Assembly: GCA_019054805.1 (NCBI GenBank)
Contig: JAHQIY010000039.1
Location: 62,001-126,000 of the forward strand
DNA length: 64,000 bases
Reading direction: 5' to 3'
Source of the DNA: Brachionus manjavacas
Taxonomy: Eukaryota; Rotifera; Eurotatoria; Ploima; Brachionidae
Shown here piece by piece: positions 35,090-47,700 of this stretch (the stretch's first letter is position 1; each line of letters starts with the position of its first letter). The notes below the pieces were generated by a model that saw only the letters and a program-made list of their open reading frames with translations, was not told where the DNA came from and did not search any database. A program made the position numbers and the translations under genes.

Positions 35090-38000
35090 ATGTTTTGTAA
35101 TCAGGATTCACTAGAAATTATAGAAGAGCATTTAAGTCCTTACAAGACAGCTAATGTGTGCCAGCACATTTCTGCAATTAGCGATAAAATATGGGGCGCT
35201 AGCTTCAGAAAATGCACAATTAGTGACCAGTTGGTGTCTTTTTTTTCCATTTTTTAATATTTTATTTTAATTTTTTATCTGAAGAGATTTTGAAAAAATT
35301 GCTAAATTATTAAAAAAATGCAAGTCTTTAAAATATTTGAATTTCAATATAAAATTTATTGATACTTCGATCAAACTTGGAATCATGACTTCACTCTTAG
35401 GCAACTTGACTCTATTGGATACATTATGGTAAAAATGTCTTTTAAAACCTAATTTTTTATGTTTTTTTGTCAAAAGCATTCATTCGAATGATATTGGGGA
35501 CGAGGGTTTTGTCATTTTGTTTTATTCAATCTCAAATTTGGCCCATCTCAAGTCTTTGGATATTGGAGACTGTAATTTATCTGATCAGAGTGTTGAATAC
35601 ATTAAAGATTTGATAAGTCCTCCTGATAGTAAAAAAGGTAAAGATGATCATTAAATTTTAACTTTTATTAAGTTTTAAATAAATTATTTTAGGCTTACAG
35701 GAAATAATATTAAGTTCAAATAAAAAAATTACCAGCAGAGGATGGAGTAGAATCTTGTTGGGAGTTAATACAGCCACGAATTTGAAATATTTACATCTTG
35801 ACTTTAATAATTTAGACGACAACTGCGGTTTTTTAATTGCGTCAGCTATTTGTAATAACCAAGCATTAGAAGTTTTGGACTTGGAACAAACTGGTATAGG
35901 AAATAGAACAGTAGAAGTACAAATTTAACAATTTTATATTTTAAATTTAAAAACAAGATTTTGTGAGACTAATTTATTTTTGGTCTCTTAAAACTTGAAC
36001 CCAAAAACCAAAAATAAATTCTAGGTGTTCTTAAAATTCATTTTAACTAGATACGAATAAAATAAATTTCCGGTATTAATAAGAATTTTTAAAGGTCAAT
36101 TTAGTAATTTATTAAAATCTTAAGACCAGTCAATTTTTTCGACATTGATCATTTTTAAAAATTGATTTAAATAAATAAAATTTTTGTAAATATTTTTTTT
36201 AAAAAAAGAATATAATTTAATTACGTGATTATAACTAAAAAAATATTTTTTGTTTAAAAATTAAGAATCTTTAAAGTAAATTTAGTGTTTTTTGGCTAGA
36301 AAATTTCAGAAAAAAAATAATCAAACTCAATAGCTTTTTTACTAAATTATCAAAATTGGTAAATTGTATTAACAGATGCAATGAATACGAAAATTTCTTT
36401 TCAAGGTATTTGCAGAAAGTTAACTTAGGTCATACATTCAATGGATCTGATGATACATTTTTCTTTCATTTGGTTTGAAATTATTGATTTTGTACAAGAG
36501 AATGAAGCAGACTCAAGGTTTTCAATAAAAAAAAAAATTTCAGGACATTGGGTTCTTTATGGCTCATTTTTTGAGTTTTTTTACTTTAGATTTTTAAAAT
36601 ATTGAAAATTGATTTGTTTTAATAATCAATCATTCATCTCGATGGTTAAATTTTTATTTCTTAATTAAAATTTTAAAGTTTAAAAAAAGAATTTTCATAA
36701 TTATTTTTAATTCATATTCATAGATGCTTTCAATAAAAAATAAATAAAATGAGCATTTTCTATTTAAAATTTGAAAACACTTATTAAAAGTAAAAGAATA
36801 AATTAAAAAACTGTTTGTTGGTTCAATTGTATTTATTTGACTCTTATTTAAAATTGTGATAATCTTTAATTTTTCATTTTTATGTGAACTTTTTCCCTTT
36901 TTTTTTGGGGACAAAAAAAATTTTTTGACAAATAGACAATGAACTTGATGGTTCTTAAAGTTACTTTTTAATATGAAAATAAAACTTAAGTTTGGCTCTA
37001 ATTGAAAAAAAATTTGGCTCGTTTTAAATCTTCTAAATTGATATTTTTATTACTGAGTGGTTCTTTATGGTTCTTTTGGAATCTTTAAGGTTACCTATGG
37101 TTCTTTTAAAAATTTATAAAAATTAAAAAATTTTCTATTCTCTTAGAATTTTCGATTCTTATTCCCTTTTTAAAAGGAACTTTTCAGTTATTAGTAGTTC
37201 TTTTTGGTTCTTTAAGGTTCCATTTGGCTCTTTTAGGTTCTTTTTTGTTTTATTTTGGTCATTTAAAAAATTTATGCTTTTTATCTGCATATTAATTTAT
37301 AGATTTAAAATGAATTAAAGTCCTAAATTAAAGTCTAGAGTAGTTTATTTAAAATACCCTTAACTTCTCCTTAATCCTAAACCAGGGCTTCGCCCCGGAC
37401 CCCTTTGACTTAGCTCTATATTCCTTAAACCTTTGTCATGTCTTGGATCAAAATAAACCTTAAAATAAACCAAAAAAGAACCAAAAAGAACTTGAAAAAA
37501 TACAAAAAAATTATCAAGAATCTGAATAGGACACCAAAGAATCTAAAAAGAACCTGTAATATTCATTGGGTTCTTTTCTCATTGTCTATGTATAAATTTT
37601 TTAAGTTATTTAAGGGATATATGTGAGCAGATCGAGATAATGATATATAAAAATTAAAAGTTAAAAATAAAAAGTAAAAATAGAGCAAATTTTGAAAATT
37701 AAGAGTGAGTTGCTTTTAAAAATAAAAAAATCAACAGTGTAATAATTGATAATTAAATTAAAAATGTTTAAACGTTTTACAAAATCTATAAAGATAGAAT
37801 TAATTGTATTCTATTAAAAAATCAAATGTTTTTTTCTTTGATTGTTTTTGACATTGGTACAAGTAGATTCCCACAATTCTTCACTCATAATATAAGGTCT
37901 CTATTTGATTCTCGTGTTTGGATAGAAAAATAATGCTATTAAGAAATACAGCTTTCAAAAATTGATCAGAAATAATTAAGGGAAATCAAATTTTTTTTTT

Positions 38001-38518
38001 TTAATTTTTTTATTTTTTCAATTAAAATTTAACAGAATATTTAATTTAAAAAAATTCAATTTTCCAAGTTGCTGTTGTATGTGATCCGAAATTACAAGCT
38101 AAACTTGAAAGTATTGAATTTAATGAACAACGGACTAGAAGGTGATCTAGAGGATGAGGTGAAAAAATACATCAAAAACGACTATGAGCAAAATGAATCG
38201 TTGAACCAGCTGAACAAGCTTGACCAGGACATGACACGTCAAAGCCTGGAGCTTGTGTCGAAGCGCAACAATAGCAAAAACTTTGGCCGCAAGTTGCGCG
38301 ACCAATTCAAGCTGGACAAAGTGTTCGAAAGAGCCCACAAGCTAAAGCCCGCTTCATACAGCAAGCTTCAAAAGCCAGAAGACAACCAAGTGAGCAAGGA
38401 TCCAAGTGAAGAGTGCGAAAGCGACAATTGCGATGACCAGTACGAGTTTCTGAAGACCTACGAAGATCTGCGCTTCAAAACTCACTCAGTCCTACCATTC
38501 AATTTAAATAAATTTTAG
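35090..38518 (+). CDS. leucine-rich-repeat protein (RNase-inhibitor-type LRRs), five exons
   Basis: Exons: 35090 to about 35235; 35285-35428; 35477-35637; 35693-35916; 38069-38518. Joins 2-3, 3-4 and 4-5 use GT/AG and keep frame. The first join is uncertain because no strong donor gives the required phase. The protein (about 370 aa) starts MFCNQDSLEIIEEHLSPYK, then has LRR units: CKSLKYLNF, SNDIGDEGF with LKSLDIGDCNL, TNLKYLHLDFNNLDDN, LEVLDLEQTGIGN and LKVLNLMNNGLEGD. Exon 5 also carries a charged C-terminal tail (KKYIKNDYEQNE, then basic and acidic stretches) without known domain. NxIGDEG spacing is typical of intracellular ribonuclease-inhibitor-like LRRs, which are protein-binding scaffolds. 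The partner is unknown. The last intron is 2,152 bp. A poly(A) signal is at 38675. Confidence 0.82.
35917..38068 (+). other. last intron of the LRR gene
   Basis: Runs from GTACAA (35917) to TTTTCCAAG (38068), joining in phase 0 (TVE to LLLYVIRNY), in the middle of an LRR. A/T-rich, with repeated GGTTCTTT-like stretches at 37060-37250 and a small GC hairpin GGGCTTCGCCC near 37386. No gene inside. Confidence 0.7.
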
Positions 38519-41500
38519 AGAATCTCTCAAGTTTTAGAAAAAAATCGATTAATTGTCCACTGTAATTAAAAGTTGATGAAATTCGATCGAATTTCCATAT
38601 ACTACAGAAATTCAAGATTTCATTCAACTTAATTAAACTTAACTAGTAATTAACTCAAAATGCAAACTCTCTGGAATAAAGTTCTACTGATGCCCAAAAG
38701 AAATAATTAACTTCACATTTCTAATTAGCTTCTTCGACTATACTTGAATTGATAATATTCACGCTTATCAACAAGGCTCAGAGAGTTAATTACAATTTGT
38801 CCCCCCCCCTCTCTCTCTCTCTCTCTTTCTGCTGTTGTTCTCTTTTTTCTGAAATCCTCATGTGCACTGATAAGTAACATTTTTTGTCGACTTGAGTCTC
38901 ACATCTGCCATAGCAAAATGGAATTTAATTGAGTTGAATTGATTAGACTGCATTCGCCAACGATTAACGAACTCTCGGAACTTCCATTATATCAAGTGTA
39001 TGATTAATTGCTCTACTCTAAAACTCGATAAGGTTGCTCAACAACAAACTTATCAGGCAAAGAAATGCTAAAGCAAACAAAAACTCGAGTGCTTTGTTTA
39101 TGACAGAAAGTTTAATTATAGCCAAAAAAAGTGTTGAATTCTGAAACACTTAGGGCAATTTACATCTCTCTAATTAAGAACAGGAAATTTTCTAACTGAA
39201 TTATCTTTTAGTGCTCAAAGCTATGAGAGTACAATAAATTTTTTAAATTTTTTATGATAGCCATAAAAATTCTGATAACATTTTGTTGCTGATTGTGAAC
39301 AATACAGAATTGAAAGAACAAAAATGCTGCTCAGGCACATGTTTAAACAAAAGACAATCAATATTTTTTATTTGATTTGAGCATTAAATCGAGGATTTAT
39401 CGCTTGACAAAATTAATCAATGACCACCAGGCATACTAGTCCAGTTTGTTTGGCCAGAAGATTGCTACAAACCAATAATGTCCATCAGTTTAATTTATTC
39501 CAGTTTGTACTAATTAGAATAATTAAATAACTGGAACTAAAATGAAACTTAATAAATTTCAAATTAAAATCAAGCTAATTTATTCACTTGTTTTGAATAA
39601 TTACCTAGGAAATTAGATACCGGAAAATTAATTATCTAAGCATCTTTAGACTCAGCAATTTTCTTATCTCTGAAAAAAAATTTGAAAACTTGAAAAATTT
39701 TTTTTATTCTTTAGTCCTAAAAATTCTCTTTAAAAAAATTGCCAACAAATACAATTCTGATTTAAAATGACTGTTTAATTGAGTTATTACTTTCAGAAAA
39801 ATAATTTTTTCTTTAAAAATTTAAAAATTAAAATAGATACTTTTTGCTTCATTGATTAAGTGGTTTATCAGTTTTAGATTTTTAATTATTATCATTAAAT
39901 ATCAGAGCCGCACCAAAAAAAAATAAAAAGTGTTTGAATTTAAAAAAATTCATTTAATAATATGAAAATTAAAAATTTTACTTTATATTTATATGCCATT
40001 TATTATATCAATTTAATAATTTTCGAATTTTGAGATATAAAAAAATATAACAAATTGATCAATTAACAAAAGAATCAAATTATTTTTGAACATAGAAAAA
40101 TATCTCATAAAAGTCGTCAAATGTTAAATTGTAAGAGAGCTGTACGTGATTGTTCCTTTTAGCGCATTAACTTTTCTTATTTCATAAAATCGCACTTTGG
40201 TGATGAATAAAAAAATTATTTGATTGATATTCAATCCAAAACATAAAAATCAATAAAACAAGTGTCATATTTATTTTATTTATTTATTAGATAAATTCGA
40301 GGAGAATCTCAGACTTCTCATAATGGTTCAAAGACCTTCTTTAAGGTCTTGCGTTTGCTAGAGATATGTAAAAATAAAAAGGTTAATTATTTCATAAGTG
40401 AGCATGATTCAAGTGTCATATCACATGATTTAAATTTGTATAGTTTGAATAGATAATAATAATTACAATTAAGAAGACCAAAAATAAATTAAACTTCTCA
40501 TTTGACTTTTTCCTATAAAAAAAATTCCATTTCAAAGAAACGATTTTGAAAATTTGAAAAAAATTTATTCCTATTATTTTGTCTTGAAACATTAAAAAAA
40601 AATTTTTATCTATATTTTATTATTATTAAAACTATTATTCAATAAGGCATCCAAAGAAGAGTAAACGACCATTTCAAAATGCTCGGAGTCCTCCCAAATC
40701 TAATGTTCACAAATATATATTAAAAATAAAAAATAAAATGAAAATTTATTTTTGAAATTTTTTTTCTCTATCAAAATTTTATTATTTTAAGCTTGATTGC
40801 AAATTTGCAGAAATTTTTAAATCCAGCAACAATAACGAAAATAAAATGGAAGCCAATTTTTAATTCCTATTTATCTTTTTTTTATGATAAATGTGTTCTT
40901 AAAAATTAATTTTTATTTCCGCAGCCTGACAATAAGGACTTGATCCATTCTATACCAAAATGAAATCAATCAGTTGGTTTCAAATTACGCCAGTATATCT
41001 GGCTGACATTCACTGGTATTGGTAACTGCCTTTGAATTTGGTATTCGTTGGAGGACTTGCAGTTGATGTCGTGTTGTATAGAGATCGAATGCATCATTTC
41101 TGAATGTTCTGAATTATTTCCATACGCCAAAGTTTTCATATGCTTTGGATCTTGTTTTGGTGCATCTGACTCAAGAAATAAAGAAAAATAGATTTTTTGA
41201 AAAGAGTTATAAACTAAACATGAAAATTTGTATACTTTAAGACAAGTCCTAAATAAAATAAGCTAAAAAAGCTGATACTGGTTATTTAGTTTTCCATGTG
41301 GTAGCTTGATACTTTGGCAAGCGAGCCTTAGTGATTATTGTGTCCAGTCAACAGGTTTAGGAGAAAAATAAAGCAAATTGAATGTATTTTTAGAAATTTT
41401 TATTCATTTAAAAAAAAAAGAGAAAAAATAAATAAAATATTAAAACTCCGAAGAGAGAACTTGTCATGTGATTGGAATTTTAAGTTTTAAAAACTGACTG

Positions 41501-41706
41501 AAATAATGACTAGAAGTTAAAGTAAAATAACAAATAAATAACTACAATTAAATTTTTTTGTTGTTGACTTTTTTTGCTGTTGTGGCTGCTGCTCACAAAT
41601 TTTCATCTAACATAAACATTAAAGAAATAAAAAAGTAAAAGAAAAAACTGTACAAGCAAAATGGAAGACTGAATTTTGTGTGTTAGGACAAAAAAAAAAA
41701 AAAAAA
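38519..41706. other. intergenic region between the LRR gene and ZEB copy 1
   Basis: No gene seen. Contains a C9(TC)n microsatellite at 38801-38830, a family A copy at 40921-40960, a possible family B relic at 40265-40320, and the probable 3' UTR of the ZEB gene (left of 41707). 38520-39550 is less simple than typical spacer and could hold regulatory sequence. Confidence 0.4.
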
Positions 41707-44700
41707 TTAATCTGAAAATTTTTCATCATTGGACTGCTGATCGAACTTGTCCTCTTCATTCAGGGCCTCATTCTCATCGACATAATCATCCTGGTCTATT
41801 TCCAACTCAAGCTCCTGATCGGACATGCTCGGCGACTGAGTGCTGCTGAACAATGCCGAGTGGTGATGGTGTTCGACCACACTGGACTGTTCGCCCATGT
41901 CCGGCATCTGCTGCTCCTCTCTGTACGGCCGGCAATACTTGTAGCGGTGATTCATGTGCTGGCTGTACGAGCCCGAGTGGGAGAAGCGCTTGCCGCATTT
42001 GGCGCACTCGAACGGCTTCTCGCCGGTGTGCAGCCGCTTGTGCTCGGCCAAGTGGTGCTTGTGCTTGAAGGCCTTGGTGCAAATGTCGCACACAAACGGC
42101 CTGATGCCCGAGTGCTCGTACTTGTGCCTGGCCAAGCTCGACTGTTTGCTGAACATCTTGTCGCACTGGTCGCACGCGTACATGTCCATTCCCTCCACAA
42201 TGTGGTTCTTCCACGACTTTCTGTTCGATGCGTTCTTTTCCTCGGCAAACTTTTTGTAGCTTCGCCTAGTCGGTGTTCTCAGGTAGTCGGCCTGCTCTTC
42301 GAACACCGAGCCATAGTTGTCGGCGAGTGTGGCCGGCCAAAAGTTGACGTTCTCTTTGAACGTGCTCGGCTCGCTGTGCACCTCGACACTAAGCTCGCTT
42401 CTCACAGGACAAGACGCTTTTCGCTTCGAGGCCGGCTTGCTGTTGAGCAAATTGGAGACCAAAAACGAGTTGTAGTCGTCTTGTCGCGGCTTTTTGATGG
42501 ACAGATCGAGCGGCTCGGACTCGCTCGAGCTCGACTGGGCCCGCTTCTTGCCCGAGCTCGTCGAAGTGGGCGACGTGCTCTGGCTGGACGAGGCGGCAGA
42601 AAAACTCTTCAAATAGTTGAACCAGGCGTGGATGGGCCCCAGCGACATCATCAAACTGGACATTTGCGAGTGCTGATGCTGCAACAGGTTGAAGAAGTTG
42701 AGCGGCGCTTGGCGCCCGTCGTCGCCCATCAAACCGCTCAGATTGAAGATGGGGCTGGCGAGTGCGCTGCCGCTGGATGGACTGTTGTTCACTAGCATTT
42801 GGCTCATGCTCTCTTGCTGCTCTTTGACTACTTCGCCTACTTCCAAATCGACTAGTCCCAGTTGTTTGCTTGTTTGAGAGAAACACTTCTTTGATGTCAT
42901 GTGACTTGAATAGGAGCCTGAGTGCGAGAATCGCTTAGCACAATTGACACATTTGAATGGTTTTTCGCCTGTATGAATTCTGGTGTGTTCCTTGGTGGTA
43001 AGCAAGATGAGAGTGGTTGGCACAAGTGGGCAAATGGTGTGGTGATTTAGAAAATGGGGAAATTAGTGACTCAGATTTGTTTCAACTTTTTTTCTAGTTG
43101 TTTTTCTAATCTCGTGAAAATACTTTTTTTTTGTTTTTTTTATACAAAAAGAGAAAAACTAAAATATATATTTATATTCAACCTATATGTGGCTGGACGA
43201 ATTTTCATTCGGTGTTTGAGCTAAACGTGTTTTTTTTAATTGGAGAAGAGAAGAGAACGAGAATTAGTTTTTAGTGTGGAGCTAGAACAAGTAGGCATGA
43301 GTTAGCAGGAAAGAGACTCGTCGTAGTTGTTGTTGTCGTATGAAAAACACGAAACAAAAAGGAGGAGGTGTTTTACTCTAATCTGTGAGCGAAAGAGAGA
43401 GAGAAAAAGAGAGGAAAAAATCAATATTTTCGGAATAATTTTCATAAGCAGACGACAAGCGACGTTTAATTAATTAGCAGGAATAAATTATTGACAGTGA
43501 AATTATTGGTCAAAATAACCAATTGGTCAACAACAAGCCTACGTATCAATGCCTTAACTTTTACCAACAAAACAATTTTTTTTTGCATCTATCAGCTCAT
43601 TTTATCTGTTCAAAGATAACTTGGTTACCCAGAACTCGAAAAATACATCCAAAAAAAAAAAATTTGAAAATTGTTCATAAATTGGCTTTTGGTACTTTTT
43701 CAACACTTGTTAGTTTCCTATGTGCATAACTTTTCGAATTTTTTTGATCTGTAAAAGCCAAAGGCAAGAAAATTTCAAGATCTATCTAGTGGTAACTTCG
43801 GTTTTCCATAATTCGAAAAATTCATTGCAAAAAACCTATCTGAAAAACGTCAAAAAATGTGTTTTTTGCTCTTTTTCGAAGTCGCCTAAAATCTTGTCCT
43901 TTTAACTTTTTAGACTCCTGTAAATTGTATCATGTAGAACTTTTTGCGCTCTTGAGTTTGAGCTATTGATCACTCTGGTAGCTTAAAAATTGACCATGCT
44001 ACAGTCACTTGAAAACAGTGTCACTGGTCAACACTTATTAGTTTCCTGTGTGCATAGCTTTTCGAATCTTTGACCTTTTTTGATCTGTAAATGCCAAAGT
44101 CAAGAAAATTTCAAGATCTATCCAAAGATAACTTGCGCAAGTAATACACTAAATAAAGACCATTTGGCATGACCCTAATTTTTTTAATGCTTGTATTAGC
44201 AATATTAATTTTTTCAAATTTTTCATTTCTAACATGCTGACTGAAAAGAAGGCGCTACGGTGTTGCAAACTACCCGGAAGAGATTAATCTTTTATGACCT
44301 CTAAGAATGCAATGTAATCTAATTGCACAATTAAAATGTTTTTATCATTTTTGAAAACTGAAATGTTATCATAGCATTTATCAATACTTTGCCTGTCTTC
44401 ACATTTAAAACTATTACTGAGAAATTAAAAAAAAATGTAAACCATTTTAATAAAGTGTTATTAAGAGTTTCAGTTAGCCGCTTGGGCTCTTTTTGGCGAA
44501 TTTTTGAAATGGGGGAATTTTTTTCTAAAGAAGTTGATTTAGTCTTACCTTGAGGTGATGTTTGAATTTGAACGCCTTGCTGCAGTAGTCGCACTTGAAC
44601 TTGCGCAACTCGGGATTCATGTCATGGCAGAGCATGTGCCGCTGCAGACGGTTCAAGTTGTCGAACAGCTTTTTGCATATCTTGCACACGAGCAGGTCGC

Positions 44701-44770
44701 TGTGGACCTGCGCTTCGTCGTCCATAGACCCGTTGGACGCCGGTGACGCATTCAGCGAGTCGAGCTTCAT
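41707..44770 (-). CDS. ZEB/zfh1-type zinc-finger repressor without homeodomain, copy 1
   Basis: Exon a (44770-44549; ATG at 44770) encodes [14 protein letters not shown] and zinc finger 1 ([21 protein letters not shown]) plus half of finger 2. The donor AAG|GTAAGA joins in phase 0 to exon b (42990-41707). Exon b completes finger 2 ([12 protein letters not shown]) and finger 3 ([17 protein letters not shown]2HC type). A Ser-rich linker holds a CtBP-type PLDLS motif (42513-42499). Three C-terminal fingers follow ([44 protein letters not shown]), then an acidic tail. Finger order and the [13 protein letters not shown] signature are specific to ZEB1/2 and Drosophila zfh1, which bind paired E-box-like sites and repress transcription through CtBP. 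The homeodomain usually between the clusters is absent. Length is about 501 aa, roughly half that of vertebrate ZEB. Upstream exons may exist. Confidence 0.9.
42991..44548 (-). other. intron of ZEB copy 1, with a direct repeat
   Basis: Phase-0 intron splitting finger 2. It contains two copies of a block of about 110 bp (43700-43800 and 44022-44137; shared TGCATA-CTTTTCGAAT and GAAAATTTCAAGATCTATC) and a weak family A copy near 44235-44285. GA-rich and more complex near the acceptor end (43200-43480). Confidence 0.7.
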
Positions 44771-47700
44771 GTCCTTATCTATTCGCGGTCAAATAACAAG
44801 GTTAAATAAATAATAAATAATCAGGTTTGTTTATGTAATAGACCAAAAGGCTTCATTGACCAGCTAAGGTGTGTTTGGTCGGTCTTAAATTTCACTTGAG
44901 ACCACTGAATCGAATTCAATTAGAACAAGATTTACTTTCTGATCTTTTTGAGATAAAATCCGTAATTTGAACCTGTGAATACAATGCTAATTATTTGAGT
45001 GGAAAATTTGTGTTAATTTCTAAGGTACTAAGTCTTCTCTCTTGTTTTTTTTGTTCTTTTTCTTTTTTGTTGAAAAGAAAAGGAAACGAAAAACAGGAAG
45101 ATATTAAATTCCAATCAAGATTAGATAACTAAACGAGCGCGGCTATTCCCCAGAATTTAGCTAGCAAACGCTAAAAGTTTAAATCGAATTCCTTGTAGAA
45201 TTCTCAAAATAAAAATAAAAAAAATCAACAACAAGATCACTCAATTCATCTAAACCTAAAGACCAAAATGGTCTTGTCACAGCACAGCTTCGAATTTCAA
45301 ATCCAACTTGGATCAACACATTGACCGAGATGGATACAAAAAATAGGAAAAAAATTTTTTTTTTTTTTTAAAATTAATAAAAACAAATTTGATACAATTT
45401 AATTTTTCTTACAATATCGGTCTGGTCACAAAGCTGGTCTTAGGCTTAGGGATCAGACATAAAAAATATTTTGCCATTAGTGTATTTAGAAACAGGGGGA
45501 CTTTTATTGCACAATTAGTCAATGGCTTGGGAAAATCTAGCAACAAGTAGACCACTATTAAAATGATAAGCCTAAATGCACAAATTGTGTGTAAAGGGCC
45601 GCGAAACGACAGGGAGCCCGAGCGAAACTTTAAATTTCGACTCAAACTGAGATTCTAATTATTTTGATTTGAAATTTAAATTAATTTATCATCAAGTAGT
45701 AGTGGTGTATTTGTGTAGCAGCGGTGACTGGCTTTGTTCGTATGGGCAGAACAAAACAACTCAAGTCCATAAAGTTTGACAAGTATTAAACGAGATAAAC
45801 TAGCAGAAAAATCGATAGCATTTTTTGTTTCGATAGTTTTGTTCTGTTTGACTATTGATTCGTTTGAGTGAAATTAAGACTTTAATCATGATTGAATTTG
45901 ATGAGTAATTAATATGCCGAGATCAAAAACTAATCGGGACAAAGTTAGTGCTAGACCTCGAGCACTCAGCATGTGCCCGTGTAATTTACAGCGAACAGTT
46001 TTGTTCAGCCGCCACTACCAGTCCTGCTTTGGGTAATCGCTTAACGACTTGCTTAATTGATTAGAAAATACAAATTATTTTTATCTGGTCAATTGAGCTT
46101 TTTAAGCTATTTTTTATTCGAACTAAAAGAGAAAATAAAGAAAGAGAAACCTTTTGATAAGCACGAAAATTGCTCCGTGTTAGTTTGTTGCCGCCACTCT
46201 TCCTTGTCGTCTACACCATTGTGCACTTTGTACATATCCAGGCTCATTGCATCAAATTAATCTAAAATAAAATTTTTGTTCTCACTTTATTTTGTTTTTT
46301 CAATTATTTAAGAAAAAAAAGAATGAGTTGACTTGTGGCAAGAAGCGCTTGTCCAGCATCAACTCTAGAATGAAACTCTACTTTGAAAGCAAGTATCTCG
46401 TTTTGTCGAGAGAAAAAAAAAACAACTTTTATGAATATTTATAAAAATCTAATATGACAAATCGATAAATTTGCTTCTATTTTGTTTGCTGCATTCGAAA
46501 TTATGAGGAATAAAGTAAAAAGTGTGTATTTGTATTGGTTGCTTTGCATCGCTTTTTCCCTACTTTCTCCTAATTTTGCTCGAAAATTAAAAAAGTAAAA
46601 ATGGAAAAGAAGAAGAAGAAGAAGAAGGGAAAATTAAAAATAAACAAGAAGATAGCGAGTGACGTTTAAGAAATGATTGAAAATGCAAATTTGCTTCAAG
46701 TATACTTTTTTGCTGAAGTAGAAACTCTCTCTTTTGCAAATTAGCAATGATTTAATTATCTTTTGGCTTTAGAATGGCGACTGAGCGCCCGCAAAAGTGA
46801 ATTGGAAAAATAAAAAGGAAACCATTGAAAAAATTTGCATTAAAAATGTTCAAAACCAATTAATTTTCTATTATTTTTTTGCAAATAGAATTGCCAAAGA
46901 AAATCTAATTAATTCATTAGGAAAAAAGAGGAGAAGAAGAAGAAGAAATATTGAATTTTGATGCGATACTACTAGCTAACAAATTGTCTTTATTGTCAAT
47001 CTACTTCTAAATACCAACAACAACAAGAAAAAAAACTAATTATTTTTTCATTCGGTTTCACATTTAATAGATTTACCGCCATTTTCGAGTAAAATGCAAA
47101 TTAACTTCAAGTCCTATGAGTTAAGCGATTTTCAATTATCATTTACTTAAAGTCAAGAAACTCGACAAGAAAGGCCCCAGGCGTTCATCATGTTCCCCTC
47201 AAATCGAACAATTAAAGTAATTGTGTGCAAAGGTTCCAGAGATGACAAACGGATACAAAATCACTCTACTTTAATAATTTTGACAAATCGCTACTTAATT
47301 ACACAATAAAAATATTTGTTGTCTTCAAAATTGAGTGCCTCATTTTTCTTCCCATTTGACTCACACTCAAATAATTCCATTGATTTGTCTTGGAGCTTTT
47401 TAATATGTTAACTTTTTTTTAGTTGCATCACCCAAATTAATTGAAACAAATAACCAAATTAAAAAAAAAATATTTTTAATTTTTAATACAAAGTATTATT
47501 TTTGTTGTCTATTTTATTTTCAATAAACAAATATTCAAAATTCACAATGAACTATTCCTTAATTTTTTAACTTTTTGAAAAAATTTATCTTTAAGCTCTA
47601 AAAAGTAAAAGTCTATTATTTTATTAAATTTGAAAAATTCCGTAAATTTGTCTTGGTGCTTGTTGGTACTTAAATTTAGCTTCTTATTTGGTTGCATAAA

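Noticed and set aside
38801-38830. Possible regulatory GAGA-type element
   Set aside because: A plain C9(TC)n microsatellite; nothing else supports a function.
41807-42886. Long plus- and minus-strand frames over the ZEB exons (up to 311 codons)
   Set aside because: They are shadows of GC-richer zinc-finger coding sequence; the same false proteins recur over the second ZEB gene.
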